This document shows, one piece after another, positions 1 to 8,700 of a stretch of DNA of 20,756 nt. The notes beneath the pieces are model-generated. The model saw nothing but the letters and a program-made list of their open reading frames with translations. It searched no databases and was not told where the DNA came from. Made by a program: the position numbers and the translations under genes. The stretch comes from Cytophagales bacterium (lineage in GTDB: Bacteria > Bacteroidota > Bacteroidia > Cytophagales > JAAEPT01). Position 1 is the stretch's first letter. Each line of letters starts with the position of its first letter. Location: positions 1 through 20,756 of the forward strand of contig WTJX01000571.1 of assembly GCA_011524675.1 (NCBI GenBank). The letters are read 5' to 3'.

Positions 1-22
1 CTAATTTTCAAACTTTTGTGTA

Positions 23-721
23 ATGGCAAGATTAACAAAAAGTCAAAAAGCTGCCCTTGAAAAAGCAGATTTTGATAAAGAATATAGCTTAGTAGATGCA
101 GCCTCTGTAGTCAAAGATATCACGACTACAAAGTTTGATGCTTCTGTTGACATAGACATTCGTTTAGGAGTAGATCCTAGAAAAGCCGATCAAATGGTAA
201 GAGGTGTAGTAACACTTCCTAATGGTATCGGGAAATCAAAGAAAGTATTAGTATTGTGTACTCCAGATAAAGAGCAAGAAGCTAAAGATGCTGGTGCAGA
301 CCACGTAGGTCTTGATGAGTACATAGAAAAAATGCAAGGTGGATGGTTAGACATTGATGTCATTGTAACCATGCCTTCTGTAATGGCCAAAGTGGGAAAG
401 CTAGGTAGAGTATTGGGGCCAAGGGGTTTAATGCCCAATCCTAAATCAGGAACTGTTACACAAGATGTCGCTAAAGCCGTGAAAGAAATAAAACTCGGTA
501 AAATCGACTTCAAAGTGGATAAGTTTGGAATAATTCACGCTTCCATAGGTAGAGTCTCTTTTTCTCCTGAGAAAATAGCAGAAAATGCCACTGAATTTAT
601 TCAAACTGTGTCCAAATTAAAGCCTGCTTCTGCAAAAGGTACTTATTTTAAGTCTATGCACTTATCTAGTACTATGAGTAAAGCGGTGCAAATTGATAAA
701 AACTCTATATCTGGATTATGA
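23..721 (+). CDS. rplA: 50S ribosomal protein L1
   Basis: Ribosomal protein L1 binds 23S rRNA at the mobile L1 stalk next to the E site and helps release deacylated tRNA; in many bacteria it also represses its own operon by binding the mRNA leader. The 232-residue product matches the usual length of about 230. The family signature is clear at residues 125-146 (GKLGRVLGPRGLMPNPKSG core), as is the N-terminal helix rich in Lys. The ATG at 23 is the natural start; the 22 bases before it are probably the end of an rplK-rplA spacer lying outside the window. The stop codon overlaps the start of rplJ in an ATGA arrangement, which suggests translational coupling. It is the first complete gene of the rplA-rplJ-rplL-rpoB-rpoC cluster. 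Identification is secure; autoregulation is known of the family and not shown here. Confidence 0.98.
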   Translation: MARLTKSQKAALEKADFDKEYSLVDAASVVKDITTTKFDASVDIDIRLGVDPRKADQMVRGVVTLPNGIGKSKKVLVLCTPDKEQEAKDAGADHVGLDEYIEKMQGGWLDIDVIVTMPSVMAKVGKLGRVLGPRGLMPNPKSGTVTQDVAKAVKEIKLGKIDFKVDKFGIIHASIGRVSFSPEKIAENATEFIQTVSKLKPASAKGTYFKSMHLSSTMSKAVQIDKNSISGL

Positions 722-1242
722 CAAGAGAAGATAAAGCTCAGATTATAGATGAGTTATCAAATAAGCTTTCCAAAACTCCATTCTTTTATCTTGTTGATGC
801 ATCTGGTTTGACAGTTGCAGAAATTAATAGTTTTAGAGGAATGTGTTTTGATAAAGGGCTTGAATACAAAGTGTATAAAAATACACTTGTAAAGAAGGCA
901 CTTGAGAATCAAGAAGGAGATTATTCTGAACTTTACAGTGTACTCAAAGGTACTACCGGTGTAATGTTTTCTGAAGAAGCAGGAAATTTACCAGCTAAAG
1001 TAGTTAAGGAGTATAGAAAAAAAGGAGCAGAAAAACCTCTAGTCAAAGCAGCTTCTATTGATGCGGACTTCTTTATAGGAGATAACCACTTAGATGCGCT
1101 AAGCAGCTTGAAATCTAAAGCAGAGCTTATTGGTGAAATCATTGGATTACTTCAATCACCTACCAAAAATGTTATTTCTGCTTTACAAGCACCAGGTAAC
1201 AAATTGGCGAGTATATTGAAGGCATTATCTGAGAAAGCATAA
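718..1242 (+). CDS. rplJ: 50S ribosomal protein L10
   Basis: L10 forms the base of the L7/L12 stalk: its N-terminal domain binds 23S rRNA and its C-terminal helix carries L7/L12 dimers that recruit translation factors. The 174-residue product has the usual length. The N-terminal region has the typical FFYLVDASGLTVAEIN and YKVYKNTLVKKAL segments, and the C-terminal end is the helical part that docks L7/L12. Its ATG lies inside the last codons of rplA (4-bp overlap), so initiation is probably coupled to rplA termination. rplL follows after 36 bp. In E. coli an L10-L7/L12 complex represses this mRNA; no such leader can be identified here because there is no spacer upstream of the gene. Confidence 0.98.
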   Translation: MTREDKAQIIDELSNKLSKTPFFYLVDASGLTVAEINSFRGMCFDKGLEYKVYKNTLVKKALENQEGDYSELYSVLKGTTGVMFSEEAGNLPAKVVKEYRKKGAEKPLVKAASIDADFFIGDNHLDALSSLKSKAELIGEIIGLLQSPTKNVISALQAPGNKLASILKALSEKA

Positions 1243-1278
1243 AATAAATTTAGAAATTAACTTTTAAACATATATAAA

Positions 1279-1656
1279 ATGGCAGATCTTAAAGAATTTG
1301 CAGAACAGTTAGTTAATCTTACAGTTAAAGAAGTAAATGACTTAGCAGCTGTACTTAAAGAAGAGCACGGAATAGAGCCTGCTGCAGCTGCTGTAGCTGT
1401 TGCTGCTCCAACTGACGGTAGTAGTGGTGAAGCTGCTGCTGAACAAACTGAATTTGATGTAATTTTGAAGTCAGCTGGTCCATCTAAGTTAGGGGTTGTT
1501 AAAGTAGTTAAATCTCTTACTGGTTTAGGTCTTAAAGAAGCTAAAGCACTAGTTGATGAGGCTCCTAAGGCTATAAAAGAAGGAATTACAAAAGAAGAAG
1601 CAGAAGCTCTTAAGAAAGAGTTAGAAGCTGCCGAAGCTGAGGTTGAGATTAAGTAA
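1279..1656 (+). CDS. rplL: 50S ribosomal protein L7/L12
   Basis: L7/L12 is the multi-copy acidic stalk protein that contacts EF-Tu, EF-G and other GTPase factors. The 125-residue product has the standard three parts: an N-terminal dimerisation region (about 1-32), an Ala/Val-rich flexible hinge (about 35-55, AAAAVAVAAP type) and a globular C-terminal domain (about 57-125) with the conserved FDVILKSAG, KLGVVKVVK and GLGLKEAKALVD segments. It sits 36 bp after rplJ and 112 bp before rpoB, and the spacer to rpoB holds a perfect palindrome. Because stalk proteins are needed in several copies per ribosome and polymerase subunits are not, a drop in transcript level after this gene is expected from the family pattern. 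Confidence 0.98.
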   Translation: MADLKEFAEQLVNLTVKEVNDLAAVLKEEHGIEPAAAAVAVAAPTDGSSGEAAAEQTEFDVILKSAGPSKLGVVKVVKSLTGLGLKEAKALVDEAPKAIKEGITKEEAEALKKELEAAEAEVEIK

Positions 1657-1678
1657 TTATTCTCACATAGCACTTAAT

Positions 1679-1710
1679 GTATAGACCTGAAAGTACTTTC
1701 AGGTCTATAC
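1679..1710 (+). promoter_or_regulatory. perfect 32-bp palindrome in the rplL-rpoB spacer (attenuator or RNA-processing site)
   Basis: GTATAGACCTGAAAGT is followed directly by its exact reverse complement, giving 16 bp per arm with no spacer. As RNA it would fold into a long hairpin 22 bp after the rplL stop. No T-run follows (the next bases are CCATTTATAC), so it is not a classical intrinsic terminator. In E. coli the equivalent spacer contains a partial terminator and an RNase III site that set the ribosomal-protein to polymerase ratio. The same role is inferred here from position only. Confidence 0.7.
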
Positions 1711-1768
1711 CCATTTATACCAATTCTATTTATTAGTCAGTACTGTTTTTTACAAAAACGTTTTTACC

Positions 1769-4700
1769 TTGGCTTCACTAACAAATCAGCGACATAGTTT
1801 CGCATCTGCTAAAGCTATTCTACAATATCCAGACTTTTTGGATGTACAATTAGAATCGTTTAGAAAGTTCTTTCAAATCGAAACCTCTCCAGAAAGAAGA
1901 GACAATGAAGGACTATTCAAAGTTTTCAACGAAAACTTCCCAATTTCAGATTCTAGAGACTGTTTTGTCTTAGAATTCATTGACTATTCTGTAGATCCTC
2001 CCAAATATTCAGTAGATGAATGTGTTGAAAGAGGTCTTACATACTCCGTTCCTCTCAAGGTTAAATTGAGACTAATCTGTAATGATGCAGATAACGAAGA
2101 TTTTGAAACCATAGAGCAAGAAGTATTCTTAGGAAACATTCCTTATATGAATGTAAAAGGTGCTTTTGTAATCAATGGTGCAGAAAGAGTTATCGTATCA
2201 CAGCTACACAGGTCTCCAGGTGTATTCTTTGCCCAAAGTAAGCACACCAACGGTACCCAATTATACTCAGCTAGAATTATACCTTTCAAAGGATCTTGGA
2301 TTGAGTTTGCTACTGACGTAAACAACGTCATGTATGCATACATTGACCGTAAGAAAAAATTCCCAGTAACAACACTACTTAGAGCCATAGGTTATGGTAC
2401 TGATAAAGAAATATTAGATTTATTTGGCTTATCAGAAGAAATTGAAGCAACAGAAGCTACGTTAAAAGATGCTATCGGACGAAAGCTAGCTGCAAGAGTA
2501 TTAAAGACCTGGACAGAAGATTTTGTTGACGAGGACACTGGTGAAGTGGTTTCTATCGACAGAAACGAAATACTTCTTGAAAGAGACTCTATATTGGTAG
2601 AGGATGATATCGCTACAATATTAGACTCTGGTACTAAATCTGTTATTCTTCATAGAGTAGATGTCAACGTTGCAGACTATTCTATCGTGTATAACACATT
2701 GAATAAGGATAATTCTAACTCAGAAAAAGAGGCAGTAGAACAGATTTATCGTCAATTAAGAAATACAGAAGCACCAGATGAACAAACCGCTAGAGAGATA
2801 ATACAAAACTTATTCTTTAGTGATAAGAGGTATGACTTAGGTGAGGTTGGCCGTTATAGAATTAACAAAAAACTAGGTCTTGACATAGCGTCAGATACAA
2901 AAGTTTTGACCAATGAAGATATCATAGAGATTGTAAAATATCTTATTGGTCTTATAAATTCTAGAGCTGTAGTCGATGATATTGACCACTTGAGTAATAG
3001 AAGAGTAAGGACAGTAGGTGAACAACTTTATAGTCAGTTTGGAGTAGGTCTAGCAAGAATGGCTAGAACCATCAAAGAGAGAATGAACGTTAGAGATAAC
3101 GAAGATTTCAAGCCTGTTGATTTGATAAATGCAAGAACATTATCATCTGTTATCAATACTTTCTTTGGTACAAATCAGCTATCACAGTTTATGGATCAAA
3201 CCAATCCATTGTCTGAGATTACGCACAAAAGAAGAATGTCAGCTCTAGGGCCAGGTGGTCTTTCTAGAGAGAGAGCAGGTTTTGAAGTACGTGATGTTCA
3301 TTATACACACTACGGTAGATTATGTACTATTGAAACCCCTGAAGGTCCAAATATTGGACTTATATCTTCTCTCTGTGTGCATGCTAAAGTAAATAGCATG
3401 GGCTTTATAGAAACACCATACAGAAAGATTGGTGAAGGTAAAGCATTAGAAGAGGTTATATACCTAACTGCTGAGGAAGAAGACGGCCATAACATAGCAC
3501 AAGCAAATGCTCAAATCACAGATTCAGGTGATTTTGAGTCTGATAGAATAAAAGCAAGATACGAAGGAGACTTCCCTGTTGTAGGGCCTGCTAAGTTATC
3601 TTATATGGACGTAGCTCCAAATCAAATCGTTTCGGTAGCTGCATCTATGATTCCTTTCTTAGAGCATGACGATGCAAACAGAGCCTTGATGGGATCAAAC
3701 ATGCAACGTCAAGCCGTACCTTTAGTAAGAGCAGAAGCTCCTGTAGTAGGTACAGGCTTAGAAAAGAGACTAGCCCTAGATTCTAGGTCTTTGATCTATG
3801 CAGAGGGTGAAGGTACTATTGAATACGTTGATGCTAATAAAATCATCATACAATATGATCTTACAGAGGATGAGCAAAGAATAAACTTCGATTCTGAAAG
3901 AAAGGAGTATAAACTAACCAAGTTTAGAAGAACAAACCAAGATACTTGTATTAACCACTCTCCAATAGTTAGAAAAGGAGATAAAGTTACTAAAGGGCAA
4001 GTACTCGTAGAAGGTTATGCTACCAACAACGGTGAATTAGCTCTAGGTAGAAACTTAAGAGTTGCGTACATGCCTTGGCAAGGATATAACTTTGAGGATG
4101 CTATTGTAATTTCTGAAAATGTAGTAAGAAACGATATCTATACTTCCGTACATATCAACGAATATGAATTAGAAGTAAGAGATACCAAAAGAGGAGAAGA
4201 AGAACTAACAGCAGAGATACCAAACGTTAGCGAAGAAGCGGTTAAAAACTTAGATGATAACGGTATCATAAGAACAGGTGCAGAGATTAAAGAAGGAGAT
4301 ATCCTCATAGGTAAGATTACACCTAAAGGTGAGACAGACCCTACTCCAGAAGAAAAACTTTTAAGAGCCATCTTCGGAGACAAAGCAGGAGATGTTAAAG
4401 ACGCTTCATTGAAAGCTTCTCCATCACTGAGAGGGGTAATCATCAATACCAAATTATTCTCTAGGCCTAAGAAAGACAAAGAAACTAGAGCTATTGCCAA
4501 GAAAGAGTTAGTAAAACTTAAAGCACAGTATAGCAAAGACCTTACAGGCTTGAAGAATATTCTACTTGATAGACTCTCAGGGCTTTTAGAAGGAAAAACT
4601 TGTCAAGGCATTCGCCATAAGTTTGGTGAAGAGATTGTTTCTAAAGGAGTAAAGTTTTCAAGAAGAAATATTCAAGAGAACCTATTCCCAGACAAAAATA

Positions 4701-5632
4701 TTTTCAAGGACGAAAGTAACTATGCTGTTCCTGAGGAAGTGAACTTTATTTCTAACCTTGTGTTAGATAATTGGACAGAAGATGAGCTGACAAATGATTT
4801 AGTCATTCGTTTGATCAAAAACTTCAATAACTCTAGAAACAAAGTTGCTTCAGCTTTCAAAAGAGAAAGATTTACTATAGAGGTTGGAGATGAGTTACCT
4901 ACAGGAATAGTGCAGCTTGCCAAAGTCTATGTAGCCAAGAAAAGAAAACTCAAAGTAGGAGATAAGATGGCAGGGCGACATGGTAACAAAGGTGTTGTTG
5001 CTAAGATTGTTAGAAGAGAGGATATGCCATTCTTAGAAGACGGATCACCAGTTGATATCGTACTTAACCCTCTAGGTGTACCTTCTAGGATGAACCTTGG
5101 ACAGATATACGAAACCGTATTAGGCTGGGCAGGTCAAATCTTAGGGAAAACATATGCAACCCCTATTTTTGACGGAGCTACAGAAGAAGAAGTACTAGCT
5201 GAGTTAGATGCTGCGGGACTGCCTCCTTATGGTAGAACATATCTATATGATGGTCTTACAGGAGAAAGATTCGACCAACCAGTTACTGTTGGTGTAGCTT
5301 ATATGCTGAAGCTAGGTCACTTAGTAGATGATAAAATGCACGCAAGATCTATAGGACCATACTCATTGATTACTCAGCAACCACTTGGTGGTAAGGCTCA
5401 GTTTGGTGGTCAGCGTTTTGGAGAGATGGAAGTATGGGCATTAGAGGCATTCGGTGCTTCTCATATACTACAAGAAATCTTAACAGTAAAGTCTGATGAT
5501 GTAATAGGTAGGGCAAAAGCTTATGAAGCGATTGTAAAAGGTGAAAATTTGCCTAAGCCTAACATCCCTGAGTCTTTCAATGTTTTGGTTCATGAATTAA
5601 GAGGTTTAGCTCTAGAGATTACAATGAATTAA
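1769..5632 (+). CDS. rpoB: DNA-directed RNA polymerase subunit beta
   Basis: This is the beta subunit of RNA polymerase, forming one side of the catalytic cleft and the rifampicin pocket. The 1287-residue product has the length usual for Bacteroidetes. The rifampicin region is intact and wild-type in form: LSQFMDQ at 471-477 and THKRRMSALGPGG from 485, with D476, H486 and S491 at the places of E. coli D516, H526 and S531. The GDKMAGRHGNKG motif lies at 1064-1075, and the C-terminal clamp-contacting segment (KAQFGGQRFGEMEVWALEAF) is present. The start chosen is TTG at 1769: there is no in-frame ATG upstream in the spacer, the next Met codon is more than 100 residues in, and the conserved N-terminus (NQRHSFAS...YPDFLDVQLESF) begins right after it. 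rpoC follows after a 99-bp spacer holding two hairpins. Confidence 0.98.
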   Translation: MASLTNQRHSFASAKAILQYPDFLDVQLESFRKFFQIETSPERRDNEGLFKVFNENFPISDSRDCFVLEFIDYSVDPPKYSVDECVERGLTYSVPLKVKLRLICNDADNEDFETIEQEVFLGNIPYMNVKGAFVINGAERVIVSQLHRSPGVFFAQSKHTNGTQLYSARIIPFKGSWIEFATDVNNVMYAYIDRKKKFPVTTLLRAIGYGTDKEILDLFGLSEEIEATEATLKDAIGRKLAARVLKTWTEDFVDEDTGEVVSIDRNEILLERDSILVEDDIATILDSGTKSVILHRVDVNVADYSIVYNTLNKDNSNSEKEAVEQIYRQLRNTEAPDEQTAREIIQNLFFSDKRYDLGEVGRYRINKKLGLDIASDTKVLTNEDIIEIVKYLIGLINSRAVVDDIDHLSNRRVRTVGEQLYSQFGVGLARMARTIKERMNVRDNEDFKPVDLINARTLSSVINTFFGTNQLSQFMDQTNPLSEITHKRRMSALGPGGLSRERAGFEVRDVHYTHYGRLCTIETPEGPNIGLISSLCVHAKVNSMGFIETPYRKIGEGKALEEVIYLTAEEEDGHNIAQANAQITDSGDFESDRIKARYEGDFPVVGPAKLSYMDVAPNQIVSVAASMIPFLEHDDANRALMGSNMQRQAVPLVRAEAPVVGTGLEKRLALDSRSLIYAEGEGTIEYVDANKIIIQYDLTEDEQRINFDSERKEYKLTKFRRTNQDTCINHSPIVRKGDKVTKGQVLVEGYATNNGELALGRNLRVAYMPWQGYNFEDAIVISENVVRNDIYTSVHINEYELEVRDTKRGEEELTAEIPNVSEEAVKNLDDNGIIRTGAEIKEGDILIGKITPKGETDPTPEEKLLRAIFGDKAGDVKDASLKASPSLRGVIINTKLFSRPKKDKETRAIAKKELVKLKAQYSKDLTGLKNILLDRLSGLLEGKTCQGIRHKFGEEIVSKGVKFSRRNIQENLFPDKNIFKDESNYAVPEEVNFISNLVLDNWTEDELTNDLVIRLIKNFNNSRNKVASAFKRERFTIEVGDELPTGIVQLAKVYVAKKRKLKVGDKMAGRHGNKGVVAKIVRREDMPFLEDGSPVDIVLNPLGVPSRMNLGQIYETVLGWAGQILGKTYATPIFDGATEEEVLAELDAAGLPPYGRTYLYDGLTGERFDQPVTVGVAYMLKLGHLVDDKMHARSIGPYSLITQQPLGGKAQFGGQRFGEMEVWALEAFGASHILQEILTVKSDDVIGRAKAYEAIVKGENLPKPNIPESFNVLVHELRGLALEITMN

Positions 5633-5659
5633 GAGCATGTTTAAATTTTAAACATGCTC
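5633..5659 (+). promoter_or_regulatory. hairpin 1 in the rpoB-rpoC spacer
   Basis: GAGCATGTTTAAA and its exact reverse complement are separated by a single T (13 bp per arm), starting on the base after the rpoB stop codon. The innermost A/T pairs would open to form the loop, leaving a stable stem of about 10 bp. The following bases (CAAGTCATC) are not a T-run, so this looks like an RNA-processing or 3'-end-protecting hairpin, not a terminator. Function is inferred. Confidence 0.6.
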
Positions 5660-5663
5660 CAAG

Positions 5664-5681
5664 TCATCATTTTTATGATGA
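5664..5681 (+). promoter_or_regulatory. hairpin 2 in the rpoB-rpoC spacer
   Basis: TCATCAT and ATGATGA are separated by a TTTT loop, a 7-bp stem only 4 bp after the first hairpin. It lies 50 bp before the rpoC start. It is weak alone, but the tandem arrangement with the preceding hairpin makes chance less likely. Confidence 0.45.
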
Positions 5682-5731
5682 TATCTTAAAGGCGTTTTCT
5701 AAATAGAATTAACATATACTAACTACAAACT

Positions 5732-8700
5732 ATGGCTTTTAAAAAAAATAAAAAGATCAATAACGATTTTTCTAAAGTCACAATAAGCCTTGCTTCTCCT
5801 GAAACAATCCTTGAGAATTCACATGGAGAAGTAACACAGCCAGAAACAATTAACTATAGAACATACAAGCCAGAAATGGGCGGGTTGTTTTGTGAAAGAA
5901 TTTTTGGACCTGTAAAAGATTGGGAATGCCATTGTGGTAAATATAAGAGAATACGATACAAAGGCATCGTTTGTGATAGATGTGGTGTAGAGGTAACAGA
6001 AAAGAAAGTAAGAAGAGAGCGAATGGGGCACATAGAGTTGGTAGTTCCTGTAGCTCATATATGGTACTTCCGTTCTCTGCCAAACAAAATTGGTTACTTA
6101 TTAGGTTTGCCTACCAAAAAGCTTGATCAAATAATTTACTACGAACGCTTTGTGGTTATCCAACCGGGAATTAAAGCAGAAGATGGTATAAGTTATTTAG
6201 ACTTTTTGACAGAAGATGAGTATTTAGATATCATTGATAAATTACCTAGAGAAAATCAGTTATTAGATGACAATGATCCTAATAAATTCATCGCTAAGAT
6301 GGGTGCTGAAGCATTACAAGATTTATTAGCGAGAACAAAATTAGATGAATTATCATTCAGCTTGCGTCATGCTGCGGCTAATGATACTTCTCAACAGAGA
6401 AAAGCTGAAGCACTTAAAAGGTTAAAAGTAGTAGAAGCTTTCAGAGATGCTCAAACTAGAATTGAGAACAAGCCTGAGTGGATGATCATTCAAATGGTGC
6501 CAGTTATACCACCAGAGTTACGTCCGTTAGTACCTTTGGATGGAGGTAGATTCGCAACATCCGATTTGAACGATCTATATAGAAGAGTAATTATTAGAAA
6601 CAATCGTTTAAAGCGATTAATAGAAATAAAAGCGCCAGAAGTAATTCTTAGAAATGAGAAGAGAATGCTTCAAGAAGCGGTTGATTCATTATTTGACAAT
6701 TCAAGAAAAGTAAATGCTGTAAAAGCAGATGGTAACAGAGCACTAAAGTCTTTGAGTGATATGCTCAAAGGTAAGCAAGGGCGTTTCCGTCAAAACCTTT
6801 TAGGAAAGAGGGTGGATTATTCTGGTCGTTCTGTGATTGTAGTAGGCCCAGAATTAATGCTTCACGAGTGTGGTCTGCCTAAGGACATGGGAGCAGAGCT
6901 TTTCAAACCATTTATCATCAGAAAGTTGATAGAGCGTGGTATTGTAAAAACAGTGAAGTCCGCTAAGAAAATTGTTGACAGAAAAGATCCTGTAGTTTGG
7001 GATATATTAGAGAATGTCTTGAAAGGACATCCTATTTTGCTCAACAGGGCTCCTACGCTACACAGATTGGGTATTCAAGCTTTCCAACCTAAACTAATAG
7101 AAGGTAAAGCAATACAGTTACATCCACTAGTATGTACAGCATTCAACGCCGATTTTGATGGTGACCAAATGGCTGTTCACGTACCTTTAGGACAAGAAGC
7201 TGTCTTAGAAGCACAATTATTGATGTTAGCCTCTCATAACATCCTCAACCCAGCCAATGGTGCACCTATTGCAGTACCTTCACAAGACATGGTATTGGGG
7301 CTTTACTATCTCACTAAGGGTAAGAAAAGTACTAAGGATGAGGTGATACAAGGAGAAGGGCAAATGTTCTATAGCCCAGAGGAAGTAGAGATCGCATTTA
7401 ATGATGGAAAACTTTCTAAACATGCTTTCATCAAGGTAAGAACAGAAGTCTTAAATGACGATGGTTCTTTGGAGATCAAGCTTATCGAAACGGTTGCAGG
7501 TAGAGTATTGTTTAACAAACACGTACCTAAAGAAGTAGGTTATGTAGATGAGCTACTGACTAAAAAGAAGCTTCAAAAAATTATTGCAAAAGTTTATAAG
7601 ATTGCAGGAAACCAAAAAGCTGCTTTATTCTTAGATAACATCAAAGGTCTAGGATTCAAAATGGCATATATGGGAGGGCTATCTATTGGCTTGAATGATG
7701 TGAAAATCCCTGTAGAGAAAGAAGGTCTTGTAGCCGGTGCCAAAGAAGAAGTAGATGGCGTATGGAACAACTACTTAATGGGACTTATTACAGATAATGA
7801 AAGGTACAATCAAGTAATTGATATTTGGACGAGAGTAAACTCTCAGTTGACAGATACCTTAATGGAACAATTGGCAAACGAAGACCAAGGTTTCAACTCA
7901 ATCTATATGATGATGCACTCAGGTGCTAGGGGTTCAAGAGAACAAATACGTCAGTTAGGTGGAATGAGAGGTTTGATGGCAAAGCCACAAAAGAACTTGT
8001 CTGGTTCTGTTGGGTCTATCATTGAGAACCCAATTCTATCAAACTTTAAAGAAGGACTTGATGTTATAGAGTATTTTATCTCTACACACGGTGCTAGAAA
8101 AGGTCTTGCAGATACAGCATTGAAAACTGCCGATGCGGGTTACTTGACAAGAAGGCTAGTAGATGTAGCGCAAGATGTTGTCGTGAGAGAGTTTGATTGT
8201 GGTACACTAAGAGGTCTTGAAGTATCTGCTTTAAAGGATAACGAAGATATCGTAGAGCCATTATCAGAAAGGATTTTGGGGAGAGTGTCAGTACACGATG
8301 TGTACGATCCTATAAGTAATGAGTTGATTCTTGCCTCTGGAGAAGAGATTACTGAAGAGATCGCTGCAAGAATTGATGAAACAAGTATAGAGACAGTTGA
8401 AATAAGATCTGCACTTACTTGTGAGACGAGAAGAGGTATATGTGCCAAATGTTATGGAAGAAACTTATCTACTGGTAGAATGGTAGGTATGGGTGAATCT
8501 GTAGGAGTAGTTGCAGCACAGTCTATTGGTGAGCCAGGGACGCAGTTGACGCTTAGAACATTCCACGTAGGGGGTACTGCTTCAAATATTGCAGTTGATG
8601 CTAGTATTTTTGCTAAGTTTGATGGTCAGCTAGAGTTTGAAGATGTCAGATTTGTAGAGACAGTTAATGCTGATGGAGACAAGGTGAAAGTTGTGATGGG

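Noticed and set aside
3179..3240. Rifampicin-resistance substitutions in rpoB
   Set aside because: All principal positions (equivalents of E. coli S512, D516, H526, R529, S531) carry the wild-type residues.
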